DNA of 17,195 bases from NCBI GenBank assembly GCA_900557385.1, contig USSP01000009.1:1-17195 (forward strand), given 5' to 3'. Source of the DNA: an uncultured Lachnospiraceae bacterium. Its GTDB lineage: Bacteria > Bacillota > Clostridia > Lachnospirales > Lachnospiraceae. The first letter of the stretch is position 1; every line of letters begins with the position of its first letter. Both the position numbers and the translations under genes were made by a program. Positions 7,444 through 15,197 of the stretch are shown here, one piece after another. The notes beneath the pieces are model-generated. The model saw nothing but the letters and a program-made list of their open reading frames with translations. It searched no databases and was not told where the DNA came from.

Positions 7444-7479
7444 AAGAGCGAGGGACTGTGTAACCCGTCCCTCGCTCTT
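7444..7479. terminator. Strong 13-bp hairpin between the BspA-like gene and map
   Basis: AAGAGCGAGGGAC (7444-7456) pairs perfectly with GTCCCTCGCTCTT (7467-7479) around a 10-nt loop. On the plus strand a long T-rich tract follows (to about 7505). On the minus strand, in the direction of the genes, only CTCTTAG follows. It probably ends the BspA-like transcript, but it also lies 15 nt upstream of the map start codon and could act on map expression. Confidence 0.65.
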
Positions 7480-7509
7480 CTTTCTCTTTTGTATTTTATT
7501 TTTTTGTCT

Positions 7510-8559
7510 TTATTGTGCCAGACCAAAAGTATTGGCATCCTGATAAATCAAAGCGTATGTTGTACCTACTTTATCTGTCTGGAAGGTAATTGTAGTATTG
7601 CTTACATCCAGGTCATCAAAAGTAATAACCTCACCCGTTGCATTGCTTACTAACATCATGACACGGAATGTTCTTCCTGCCTTCTGTAAATCAGCCGGGA
7701 TATTAAAAGTGAAAGTCTTTACAGAATCAAACTGCTGCACAGTTTTACCGTTGGTACCTACGGCTTCGACACTATATGCAGTTCCCCAAGTATATCCGGG
7801 ATTTACAATGGTAAGGAAATTAGAAAGATGCTGATATAAATAATATCCCTGAACCTTTCTCTTAGCTTTCACACTGACACCTGTCTGCCCGGGAGTATAC
7901 TTCAAAGGAGAAACATATTTATCTGCATTATAGAACTGCGCATCTCGATAACTCTCACGATTCTTAAATACAGCTTCATCATTTGCATAGTAAATATTGG
8001 TCAATGCAGGATAATCCATAGTCATTAATAACGCTTTCCAGCCATAGCTGTAATCAATCAGATACATATAGCCCGGATGATCCTGTGCATCTCTCACAAT
8101 ACTCATAGCACTGGTAAACGGAATTGCTCCGATTGTCGTTTCTGCTACCTGTGTACCTGTGATACGGATATGTGCGTCGTTTACAATAGCTCCCAGAGTG
8201 GTGCTATCCTGAATAAAAGTAGTACTGGGAACGGTAACATACTGCAGTCTCTTATAACCGTACAGAGCGTAACTTCCCAACCGGGTAATACCGGGCTCAA
8301 TGATTACGGACTCAAAAATACAACCATCCCAGGGACGTTTATAAAGGGTGGAAACTGTATAATCAGGCACTTCGCCAGTCCCTTTGATATACAGAATACC
8401 ATTCTGTACATTTGCTGTAACCCCTTCCGCTACAGTCCAAGGACCACCTACTTTTGAAACAGGTAAATTATCTGCCTTTGCTGTCATAGGCTGGAAGCAG
8501 GTCAAACATAATCCAACCGCTAAAGCCAGCGCTAACATTTTTTTCATGAACTTCCTCAT
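7510..8559 (-). CDS. Secreted BspA-like leucine-rich-repeat protein
   Basis: An N-terminal signal peptide (MRKFMKK, hydrophobic core to about residue 22, likely cleavage after AKA near 29) marks this 349-residue protein for export. Residues about 40-115 resemble the capping and first repeats of BspA-type LRR surface proteins: PWTVAEGVTANVQNGILYI, GTGEVPDYT, then VIIEPGITRLGSYALYG and LQYVTVPST. The rest has no repeat that I recognise. It is rich in Tyr, Thr and Val and looks like beta-sandwich material, including KTFTFNIPADLQKAGRTFRV. No LPxTG or other wall anchor is seen, so it may be released. The start is supported by AAAGGAGT about 8 nt upstream, and a good sigma-A-type promoter lies 36-64 nt upstream. 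The ligand or role cannot be read from sequence. Confidence 0.82.
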   Translation of the reverse strand: MRKFMKKMLALALAVGLCLTCFQPMTAKADNLPVSKVGGPWTVAEGVTANVQNGILYIKGTGEVPDYTVSTLYKRPWDGCIFESVIIEPGITRLGSYALYGYKRLQYVTVPSTTFIQDSTTLGAIVNDAHIRITGTQVAETTIGAIPFTSAMSIVRDAQDHPGYMYLIDYSYGWKALLMTMDYPALTNIYYANDEAVFKNRESYRDAQFYNADKYVSPLKYTPGQTGVSVKAKRKVQGYYLYQHLSNFLTIVNPGYTWGTAYSVEAVGTNGKTVQQFDSVKTFTFNIPADLQKAGRTFRVMMLVSNATGEVITFDDLDVSNTTITFQTDKVGTTYALIYQDANTFGLAQ

Positions 8560-8594
8560 AGCTATACTCCTTTCAGGATTTTACCTTTGTTCTC

Positions 8595-8623
8595 AGTTTA
8601 CCTATTCTATATTTTTTTGTCAA
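8595..8623 (-). promoter_or_regulatory. Sigma-A-type promoter of the BspA-like gene
   Basis: On the minus strand, TTGACA at 8623-8618 is a perfect -35 box. It is followed by a 17-nt AT-rich spacer and TAAACT at 8600-8595 as the -10 box (4 of 6). It sits between sbcC and the BspA-like gene, so the latter need not depend on sbcDC transcription. Confidence 0.7.
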
Positions 8624-8675
8624 CCAAATAAGACAAAAACTCTGCAATCTTCATAAAACATTAAATAACTTTGTC

Positions 8676-11465
8676 CTATATAGAAACAATTTTTGTATGG
8701 CTTCCCCGGACACGGTCTTTATAAACAACGATTTGTTTTTCCATGGTCTGCTGCAATTCTGCCACATGGGAAATAATTCCAACCAGTCGTCCACCGCCGC
8801 TTAACTGATGGAGAACATGAATGGCCTGTTGCAGGGATTCTTCATCCAGGGAACCAAACCCCTCATCAATGAACATTGTGTCAAACCGTATCCCTCCTGC
8901 AGCTGCCTGCATCTCGTCCGACACTCCCAGTGCCAGTGCAAGAGAAGCTTTAAAAGACTCGCCCCCGGAAAGGGATTTTACATCCCGGATACCTCCGTTA
9001 TAATGATCCACCACATCCAGATCCAGGCCAACCTCCGACTTACGATTGGTATTTTCCTGTCGGCGCCGGAGTTCGTACTGACCATTCGTCATCATCATCA
9101 GCCGAACATTGGCTCCGGCAAGTATCCGATCAAAATATGCCATCTGCACATAAGTTTCCAGTTTGATTTTCTCTTTGCCGGGCAAAGCAGCATTGGCAGT
9201 GTCCGATAGGGTTCGCAGTTGCCTGCACTTTGTTTCCAGCTGCTCCAGTTTTCCCTTTTCTTCGTTTATTTTAACAAAAGAATTCCGATTCACAGACAGA
9301 CGGGCTAACACTTCATCCCGTCCCGGCGTCAGTTCCTTTTTCCGGTTTTCCCGCGCTGCTATTTCTTTCCGGCACTGCTCCACATCAATTTTTCCCATGG
9401 AAGAAGGCTGTTCTTCATAAGCTGCCACTCTTGTGGAAACTGCATGGAGATTCTTTTCACAGTCTTTTTGCTGCTGGACTGCTGTATCATACACCAGCTG
9501 CAGCTTCTGTTGTTCCTTTTTCTGGGATTCCAAAGCATCGACCGCTTCCTGTCTGGTGGCAAAGAAAAGCGTTTTCCTTCTTTCCTTCACATGCTTTTTT
9601 TCTGAACAAATAGTTGCGGTAACGCCCGCCTTCTGTGTTGAAAGTTCCACAAGGGTACGCTGAACCTGTTCCAGTTGTTGGGAAAGCTGCGCTTCCTGTT
9701 CCTCCAGATTGACCTTACGCTTTTTCTGACTCTGCAGCCGTTGAAGTTCCTCCTCTAAAGCCTGTATACGTTCTGTAAGGGTTTGCACCTCCTTCTGCAA
9801 GGCTTCCTCCAATACCGAACTGTTTTCTCCCCTGCTTTTCTTATCAGAAAGGAACTCCAGTTCCTCTGCCTTTTCCCCGATTTGTTTTTTCACGGTCTCC
9901 AGCTTTCCCTTTAACCCGGCAGCCCTCTCGCTTTCCTTTTGAACGACTCCGTTAAGCCGCTCCGCTTCCTGTTTCTCCTGCTCCAGTGCCTCCCCGGAAG
10001 GAGCATTTCCCGCCACCACTGCCAGCTGTGGATGATGGGCAGAGCCACAGACAGGGCAGGGTTCTCCTTCCGCTAAACCCATTGCAAGAATCCCAGCCTG
10101 CTCATTGATATAAAACCGGTAATCCTGGATATACTTCTGATTCTGATGTTCGTAGTTCTGCAATGCCTGTTCCAGTTCCTGTTTTTCCTGCTCCCACTGT
10201 TTTTCCAATTTTACGGCTAAACGGCACTGCTCCTGCAGTGTCAGAAGATTACTCCTTCTCTCTGTAAAGCTCTGTAAAGTCAGCTTCAGCTGTCCCTCAT
10301 CTGCATCAATTTTTGAGAGTGTCTCCAGTTCCTGACATAGCTTTTCCCGGGCTTCCTGCCATTTAAGCTGCTGTTCCTTTTCCTGTTCTTCCCGTCTGGT
10401 CACTTTCTCCAATTCTTTCCGATGCTGTCGGATTTCACTTTCCTGCTGTTCCAGTGTTTCGTAGTCATGGAGTTTTTCCTGGAGAAGGGTTATTTTTTCT
10501 CCCAGTCTTTTCCGTTCCGGCTCCAGTGCTCTTTGTTGTTCCACTTCAAAAGAAAGCTGTGCCAGTTCCTCTTTCAGTTTCTCCCTCTGGGATATATCTG
10601 TCTCCAGCCGTTTCCTGACCTTCTGTATTTCCTCTGCTTTTACCAGCTGTTCTTTATAACTGACCATTTCCTGCTGCACTTTTTCCAGTGTTTTCTCCAA
10701 CTCCTGCAATTTCTTCTGGTCAACGGTAATGAAACGCTGCAGTACATTGACTGTATCAGTCACTTCCAACTGTCCTTCTTTACTTCTTTTTATTTCCGGG
10801 GCAAAGGGACTGTCCTCTTCACATACCATATCCTGGATATATTGCCGGATGCTGTCACGATAAGACAGCCGTTCTCCTTCTGCTCTTTGGAGAAGAAGTT
10901 TCAACTGAAGCTGTAGCGTTTCATAATTCTCCGTTCGGAAAATGCGGCGGAAAATATCGTGACGCTGAGTCGTGTCCGCAAAAAGGAACTTTTGAAACGC
11001 TCCCTGGGCAATCATCACAATCCTGGAAAACTGGTTATAATTGACTCCAAGGATTTCCTCCACCTTTGCCGTGACATTCTGTACCCCTGTCACAGTCCTT
11101 CCATCCGGCAGAAAAAAGGCTGCGTCAGCGCTCTGCTTTGTGGTTCCCTCTCCCCTCGTCTTAGGACGTGTATATTCCGGATTTCGCCGTACCCGGTATT
11201 TTTTTCCCTGATAAAGAAATTCCAGTTCCACCTCCGTGGGTGTCTCCGGTAATGCATAGTTGGAACGCATCATGCTCCCTGTACGTTCTGCTCCGCTGGC
11301 ACACCCGAATAGTGCAAAGGTGATGGCATCAAAAATCGTGGTCTTACCTGCACCGGTATCTCCTGTAATCAGATAGATTCCATCCGTGCCTAATCGCTCC
11401 ATCTCAATAGTTTCCACCCCGGCATAAGGTCCAAAGGCTGCCATTTTCAGTCGAATCGGTCTCAC
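8676..11465 (-). CDS. sbcC: Exonuclease subunit SbcC (Rad50-like ATPase)
   Basis: SbcC is the ATPase arm of the SbcCD nuclease, which opens DNA hairpins and processes protein-blocked or broken DNA ends. From the chosen start there are 929 residues. The Walker A motif GDTGAGKTT is at 35-43. Long Glu/Gln/Lys-rich coiled coils run on both sides of the zinc hook CPVC at 470-473. The ABC signature LSGGE is at 832-836, and Walker B with the catalytic glutamate (DTMFIDEG) is near 862-869. I chose GTG at 11465 because GGGGAGG lies just upstream and the GTG overlaps the sbcD stop as GTGA. The in-frame ATG at 11480 would place that ribosome-binding site inside the gene, and homology starts at RPIRLKMAAFGPYAG. 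It acts with SbcD in the cytosol. Confidence 0.96.
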   Translation of the reverse strand: MRPIRLKMAAFGPYAGVETIEMERLGTDGIYLITGDTGAGKTTIFDAITFALFGCASGAERTGSMMRSNYALPETPTEVELEFLYQGKKYRVRRNPEYTRPKTRGEGTTKQSADAAFFLPDGRTVTGVQNVTAKVEEILGVNYNQFSRIVMIAQGAFQKFLFADTTQRHDIFRRIFRTENYETLQLQLKLLLQRAEGERLSYRDSIRQYIQDMVCEEDSPFAPEIKRSKEGQLEVTDTVNVLQRFITVDQKKLQELEKTLEKVQQEMVSYKEQLVKAEEIQKVRKRLETDISQREKLKEELAQLSFEVEQQRALEPERKRLGEKITLLQEKLHDYETLEQQESEIRQHRKELEKVTRREEQEKEQQLKWQEAREKLCQELETLSKIDADEGQLKLTLQSFTERRSNLLTLQEQCRLAVKLEKQWEQEKQELEQALQNYEHQNQKYIQDYRFYINEQAGILAMGLAEGEPCPVCGSAHHPQLAVVAGNAPSGEALEQEKQEAERLNGVVQKESERAAGLKGKLETVKKQIGEKAEELEFLSDKKSRGENSSVLEEALQKEVQTLTERIQALEEELQRLQSQKKRKVNLEEQEAQLSQQLEQVQRTLVELSTQKAGVTATICSEKKHVKERRKTLFFATRQEAVDALESQKKEQQKLQLVYDTAVQQQKDCEKNLHAVSTRVAAYEEQPSSMGKIDVEQCRKEIAARENRKKELTPGRDEVLARLSVNRNSFVKINEEKGKLEQLETKCRQLRTLSDTANAALPGKEKIKLETYVQMAYFDRILAGANVRLMMMTNGQYELRRRQENTNRKSEVGLDLDVVDHYNGGIRDVKSLSGGESFKASLALALGVSDEMQAAAGGIRFDTMFIDEGFGSLDEESLQQAIHVLHQLSGGGRLVGIISHVAELQQTMEKQIVVYKDRVRGSHTKIVSI

Positions 11466-12601
11466 GCTGTTCCTCCCCAAATCTGCTCAATGAGGTCGTC
11501 CACCAAGGCTCCCTGCTCTTCCGACATCTCACCGCCATTCTGCATCTGAAACAGTTCATCAAAAAGCTGCCGCGGTGTCTTTTCCTCAATCTGCTCTGAT
11601 ACTCCGATTTCCGACACGGTTCTGGTTCGGCGGTTGTCATATTCCATCCGCATAATATAAGGATAGATTGCCCGCAGTTTTCCCATTGCCTCCGGCACAT
11701 CCTCCTCATCCGTCAGAATTACTCTTAAATATCCCTGCCAGAACGGCTTGCCTTCATAATAAGAACGGGCTGTCAGTTCCTCATAAGTTCCGCGAATCTC
11801 ATAAAAATCCCGGAGAGGATTCAAAGGAATGGTACGAATTTCCACGTTTTCCTTTTCTCTCAATTCTACAATGGTCACACTTTTTTGATGATGCACTTCG
11901 GAAAAGGAGTATTTCAAAGGAGTACCGCAATAACGAACGGTCTCTTTCCCTACCTTCTGGGGATTATGGATATGCCCCATTGCCACATAGTCAATCCCAC
12001 AAAGCACATCGGCACTCACATCATCCAGCCCTCCGATGCTGGTTTCTTCTGACTCACACCGGGACGCTCCTGCCACATACTGATGCATCACCAATACATT
12101 CCGTTTACTGTAATCCATCTGCATCTGCCGGATTGCCACACCTACCGCATCGGTATAAGACTTAATTTTCTCCTCCGGGAAAAGCTGTGCCACCTGCACC
12201 GGTTTCACAAAAGGAAGCAAGTACAAATTACAACTGCCGTAGTCATCCTCCAGCACAATGGGGTTTGTTTTCCCATCATAAGCCCGGGCAATGTATACCT
12301 CACTTTTCTGCAAAAGAGGCGAAGCAAAGGAAATCCGGTCAATGGAATCATGGTTTCCCCCAATGATAAACACCTTTTGTTTCCGCTGTACCAATTGTTC
12401 CAGAAAATAATCAAACAGCCTCACCGCCTCTATGGAAGGCATCTGCTTGTCATAGATATCTCCCGCCAGCAACACACCATCCGGCTTTTCCTCATCGATA
12501 ATTTCCAGAATCTCCTGCAAAATGTACCGCTGATCTTCCAACATGGAATATTCGTACACTCTTTTTCCAAGATGTAGGTCCGACAAATGTACCAGTCTCA
12601 T
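11462..12601 (-). CDS. sbcD: Exonuclease subunit SbcD (Mre11-like phosphoesterase)
   Basis: SbcD is the nuclease subunit that pairs with SbcC. The 379 residues carry all the calcineurin-like phosphoesterase motifs that bind two metal ions: DLHLG (8-12), GDIYD (47-51), GNHD (82-85), MHQ (172-174) and GHIH (209-212). The capping domain follows, and the C terminus (QLFDELFQMQ to the end) is of the kind that docks on the SbcC coiled coil. Start ATG at 12601 has GGAAAGGA just upstream. It is the first gene of a two-gene operon and overlaps sbcC by 4 nt, so translation is probably coupled. Upstream lies a structured repeat, and then the divergent AraC-family gene. Confidence 0.96.
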   Translation of the reverse strand: MRLVHLSDLHLGKRVYEYSMLEDQRYILQEILEIIDEEKPDGVLLAGDIYDKQMPSIEAVRLFDYFLEQLVQRKQKVFIIGGNHDSIDRISFASPLLQKSEVYIARAYDGKTNPIVLEDDYGSCNLYLLPFVKPVQVAQLFPEEKIKSYTDAVGVAIRQMQMDYSKRNVLVMHQYVAGASRCESEETSIGGLDDVSADVLCGIDYVAMGHIHNPQKVGKETVRYCGTPLKYSFSEVHHQKSVTIVELREKENVEIRTIPLNPLRDFYEIRGTYEELTARSYYEGKPFWQGYLRVILTDEEDVPEAMGKLRAIYPYIMRMEYDNRRTRTVSEIGVSEQIEEKTPRQLFDELFQMQNGGEMSEEQGALVDDLIEQIWGGTA

Positions 12602-12635
12602 AGAGTTTCCTTTCCCCTTTTATGGATGTTAAATC

Positions 12636-12777
12636 GTTACTGTTCAGGCAGCGGCAAAACACTTGCTGTTTTGCTGCGTAAGAATTTGAATCAAGTGTGA
12701 GCAGCCCGCTTTTTGCGGAGCAAAACTTTCATTAGGGCTGCGAATTGTTGCTGGAACGAGGCACGAGTGAACAGTAA
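12636..12777. repeat. Structured MITE/REP-like element with inverted ends
   Basis: TTACTGTTCA at 12637-12646 is repeated exactly in reverse complement at 12768-12777, bounding about 140 bp. Three nested or serial hairpins fill it. One is GCAAAACA/TGTTTTGC around CTTGC. The second pairs GCAGCCC with GGGCTGC. Inside the second, CCGC pairs with GCGG around TTTTT. No frame or transposase is present. It lies 35 bp upstream of sbcD, inside the 363-bp gap before the AraC-family gene. One end matches the start of the repeat remnant at 3835, supporting a dispersed family. Confidence 0.6.
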
Positions 12778-12802
12778 GATTCCTTTCTGTGCAGTATATT
12801 CT

Positions 12803-12814
12803 TCAAGTACTTGA
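12803..12814. promoter_or_regulatory. 12-bp palindrome, possible operator
   Basis: TCAAGTACTTGA is a perfect palindrome about 55 bp upstream of the predicted -35 box of the AraC-family gene and outside the repeat element. It may be a regulator site, but a palindrome this short could arise by chance. Confidence 0.25.
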
Positions 12815-12869
12815 GTCTTTGTGGTTGTTGTATTATGCTGTCATTATAGAATGAAAATGTAAAGATTTC

Positions 12870-12899
12870 TTGCAATATACTTGCTTGTTATGACATAAT
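12870..12899 (+). promoter_or_regulatory. Predicted promoter of the AraC-family gene
   Basis: TTGCAA (12870-12875) and CATAAT (12894-12899) are separated by 18 nt and lie about 66 nt before the GTG start. Both boxes are close to the sigma-A consensus. Confidence 0.45.
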
Positions 12900-12964
12900 T
12901 ATGCTCTTTTGAAAAATGCAGGGCAGTAGCTTTATGAATTCGGAAACCGTAGGAGGAAAAGTCT

Positions 12965-13852
12965 GTGAAATATCTTCATACCCTGGCTCTGGAACAAAAG
13001 GAAAATGCAAAACACGGAGAGACTACTTTTCCCATACAGAAATACATCACAAATCTGACGGAACCGGGGCAGGTAGTCACGACCCACTGGCATGAGGAAG
13101 CGGAGTTTACATTGATTACCGGGGGCACGTGTCTTTACCATATTGATTTGGTGGACTATGCAGTGCAGGCGGGGGATTTACTGTTGATTTCGCCACTGTT
13201 ACTTCATTCCATCACGGCAGATCCGGAGGAAAAAGCAGTATCGGAAACCTATGTGTTTCATATGAACTTCCTGGGTGGTAATTCTGCAGATGTCTGCTCC
13301 ATCCGATATTTCAAGCCCATTATGGACCGAGAGATTATTCTGCCTTGTCTTATCTCGAAGGGTCATCCTGTTTATCCTGCCCTCCTGGAAATTTTTCATC
13401 AGACCCACATCCTTTATGAAGAAAAGCCGACTGGCTATGAACTTGCGTTGAAAGCTTTGCTCCTACAGATTTTCTCCTTACTACTACCATACAGCGAGAA
13501 AAATACTTCCCCGGATTTAGGGAAAACCTCCGAAAAATTAAAACAGGTACTGGACTACATTGAACTTCATTATACAGAACCCCTTTCCATTTCTGAATTG
13601 GCTAAGCTTTGCCATTTCAGCGACTATTATTTCATGCGGTTTTTCAAAAAGCACATGAACATGACCTGCGTGGAGTACATCGTCAGCCTGCGCCTGGAAA
13701 AAGCGGTGGAACTTTTTAAGGAAGGAAACACCTCTATTCTGGATATTTCCCTCTCGGTGGGCTTCCACAACCTTTCTTACTTTCATCGTGCCTTCAAAAA
13801 AAAATACCACATGACTCCATTGACATTCCTTAAGAACATGAGCCAGGTGTGA
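12965..13852 (+). CDS. AraC-family transcriptional regulator with N-terminal cupin domain
   Basis: The 295 residues split into an N-terminal AraC-type sensing cupin (about 15-170; THWHEEAEFTLITGG carries the His/Glu pattern of the barrel) and a C-terminal double helix-turn-helix (about 190-292). In the DNA-binding half, the first helix-turn-helix is LSISELAKLCHFSDYYFMRF and the second includes ILDISLSVGFHNLSYFHRAF, followed by PLTFLK. Many such proteins regulate sugar or carbohydrate genes. The start is GTG at 12965, with AGGAGGA about eight bases upstream; there is no in-frame ATG nearby. It is divergent from sbcD and points toward the gal operon. The palindrome array lies directly downstream. 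Which genes it controls cannot be read from sequence. Confidence 0.92.
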   Translation: MKYLHTLALEQKENAKHGETTFPIQKYITNLTEPGQVVTTHWHEEAEFTLITGGTCLYHIDLVDYAVQAGDLLLISPLLLHSITADPEEKAVSETYVFHMNFLGGNSADVCSIRYFKPIMDREIILPCLISKGHPVYPALLEIFHQTHILYEEKPTGYELALKALLLQIFSLLLPYSEKNTSPDLGKTSEKLKQVLDYIELHYTEPLSISELAKLCHFSDYYFMRFFKKHMNMTCVEYIVSLRLEKAVELFKEGNTSILDISLSVGFHNLSYFHRAFKKKYHMTPLTFLKNMSQV

Positions 13853-13870
13853 TCGCCCCAGCTTAACAAG

Positions 13871-14112
13871 GAAACCTATAAAAGTGACCTCGCTGCTGTT
13901 TCTATAGGTTTTAAACGATGTGGGAAAACACCGAGTGACCTATAAAATATGTGTTTGCATATCTCTTATAGGTTCATTTTGCCTTGTTTTGGACTGAAAA
14001 ATAGAAATTCGACCTATAAGAAGAAGGTGTTGCAGATTCTTATAGGTTGAAAATGCAGGAAATTGTCAAAAAACGACCTATAAGGGCGAGATTTATAGCT
14101 TCTTATGGGTCG
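13871..14112. repeat. Array of four related palindromes with CCTATAA/TTATAGG arms
   Basis: Four hairpins share nearly the same arms but have different loops: 13871-13912, 13937-13974, 14011-14048 and 14074-14112. The left arm is AACCTATA in the first and GACCTATAA in the others; the right arm is TATAGGTT, TTATAGGTT or TTATGGGTCG. Stems are 8-11 bp; the third is 11 bp perfect and the fourth has one G-T pair. Hairpin 2 has an extra inner stem, ATATG/CATAT. Start-to-start spacing is about 66, 74 and 64 bp. The array fills most of the 380-bp gap (13853-14232) between the AraC-family gene and the interrupted gene. The first hairpin is followed by TTTT and may also end the araC-type transcript. Confidence 0.85.
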
Positions 14113-14167
14113 CCCTCTAAAACCAGCCTTAAAATCATTTCCAAATCACCTGTCTCTCGTTATGTTC

Positions 14168-14196
14168 TTGAACAGAAAAGTATGTTTCTATATAAT
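14168..14196 (+). promoter_or_regulatory. Strong sigma-A-type promoter of the interrupted gene
   Basis: TTGAAC (14168-14173), a 17-nt spacer, and a perfect TATAAT (14191-14196). Transcription would begin near 14203, about 30 nt before the ATG at 14233. The palindrome array ends 55 bp upstream of the -35 box. Confidence 0.75.
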
Positions 14197-14232
14197 TAAG
14201 TACATATACGAAAACAGAAGAGGAATAGGAAA

Positions 14233-14760
14233 ATGAAAAACAATAATCAAAATAGTAACAAACGCACCCTGATATGGCTGCTGATCGTTCTGGCGGTGGC
14301 TGCCTGTATTTAAATTTTTGGCAATCCAGGACAAAATGAACCTACCGGAAAAAGCGCAGATGATCTGGAAACAGTTGCTACAGTAGAATCAACGGAACTC
14401 TGGGAAGGCTCTTCTCCGGTAGAAGAAACGGAGACCACTGTTTCAAATGAAGGATCCTCCCAGTCCCAGAAAATCCCGGAGGATTCCGCAGCATCTCTTA
14501 CCTTCCGAAATGATAAACTCCTGGAAGAACATTACGAAAAACACGGCATCGAAATGGGCTTTGACTCCCCGGAAGCCTATGAAGAGGCTGCAGCAGCCGT
14601 AGTTGCAAACAGTGATGCCCTCTACAAAACAGAAGCGGAGGATGGAGATGGCGTTTATTATCTGGAGGCAACCAATGAATTCGTGATTGTATCCACCGAT
14701 GGCTATATTCGCACCTACTTCAATCCCAATGACGGAATCAACTATTTTAATGGCCAGTAA
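14233..14760 (+). pseudogene. Membrane-anchored or lipoprotein gene interrupted by an in-frame TAA
   Basis: The frame from ATG 14233, with an AGGAATAGGA ribosome-binding region just before it, encodes a basic N terminus and a hydrophobic stretch (LIWLLIVLAVAAC). VAAC could be a lipobox. Codon 27 is TAA (14311-14313). The same frame then stays open for 148 more codons to 14758. After the stop comes a Glu/Ser/Thr-rich linker (about residues 28-90) and a C-terminal domain with YEEAAAAVVANSDALY, then YYLEATNEFVIVSTDGYIRTY. That last part loosely recalls BECR/EndoU-type nuclease domains, but I would not assign it. One base change (TAT to TAA, for example) would explain the stop. A downstream ATG at 14554 could give only a short cytosolic piece. 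Confidence 0.7.
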
Positions 14761-14811
14761 AAGGGTTCTACAGAATGGATTTTACGTTTCAGAAAATTAT
14801 CGACCAGGAGA

Positions 14812-14840
14812 TTGTGCCGACGACACAAATATGCTAGGAT
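14812..14840 (+). promoter_or_regulatory. Predicted promoter of the Dabb-galK-galT operon with overlapping palindrome
   Basis: TTGTGC (14812-14817), a 17-nt spacer, and TAGGAT (14835-14840) could form a promoter about 30 nt before the ATG at 14874. TTGTGCCGACGACACAA (14812-14828) is a near-perfect palindrome, with 7 of 8 base pairs around a central A, lying over the -35 box and spacer, where a repressor would act. Confidence 0.45.
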
Positions 14841-14873
14841 GAAAGACACAGAAAGCATAAGGAGGACGAGTGG

Positions 14874-15176
14874 ATGGTCAAACATATTATTGTATGGACG
14901 TTGAAGGAAGAATATACACCGGAGCAGAAAAGGGAGATCAAAGCTGCAATTAAGGAGGGGCTGGAAGGTCTGGCCGGACAGATTCCGGGACTTTTGGATA
15001 TCAAAGTCGTGACAGAGGGACTTCCCAGTTCCAATGCGGATCTGATGCTGGATAGTTCCTTTGAAAATGAAGAGGCATTGAAAGGCTATGCAGTTCACCC
15101 TGCCCATGTGGCAGTGGCAAATGGAAAAGTCCGCCCTTACACCGCAATTCGTTCCTGCCTGGATTTTGAGGCATAA
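14874..15176 (+). CDS. Dabb family (stress-responsive A/B barrel) protein
   Basis: The 100 residues fit the Dabb dimeric alpha/beta-barrel domain (PF07876). The protein opens with MVKHIIVWTLKEEYTPEQ, the typical first strand and its histidine. Next is a helix with GLEGLAGQIPGLLDIKVV, then SNADLMLDSSFENEEALKGY. The VHPAHVAV segment near 77-84 is the usual HP.H motif. It ends near the usual length of about 95-100. Such proteins form cytosolic dimers. The family includes some plant enzymes, but most bacterial members have no known reaction. AAGGAGG lies about 8 nt before the ATG. It is followed after 21 nt by galK on the same strand, so it is probably cotranscribed with the Leloir genes. Confidence 0.88.
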   Translation: MVKHIIVWTLKEEYTPEQKREIKAAIKEGLEGLAGQIPGLLDIKVVTEGLPSSNADLMLDSSFENEEALKGYAVHPAHVAVANGKVRPYTAIRSCLDFEA

Positions 15177-15197
15177 GTGAAAAAGGAGACATAAGCT

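Noticed and set aside
10422..10916. Plus-strand frame of 164 codons opposite sbcC
   Set aside because: It is a Phe/Leu/Cys-rich shadow of the SbcC coiled-coil codons, with no ribosome-binding site.
13871..14112. CRISPR array or type III toxin-antitoxin RNA repeat
   Set aside because: The repeated parts are short palindrome arms, not a constant repeat with unique spacers of equal size, and no cas gene or ToxN-like toxin is nearby.
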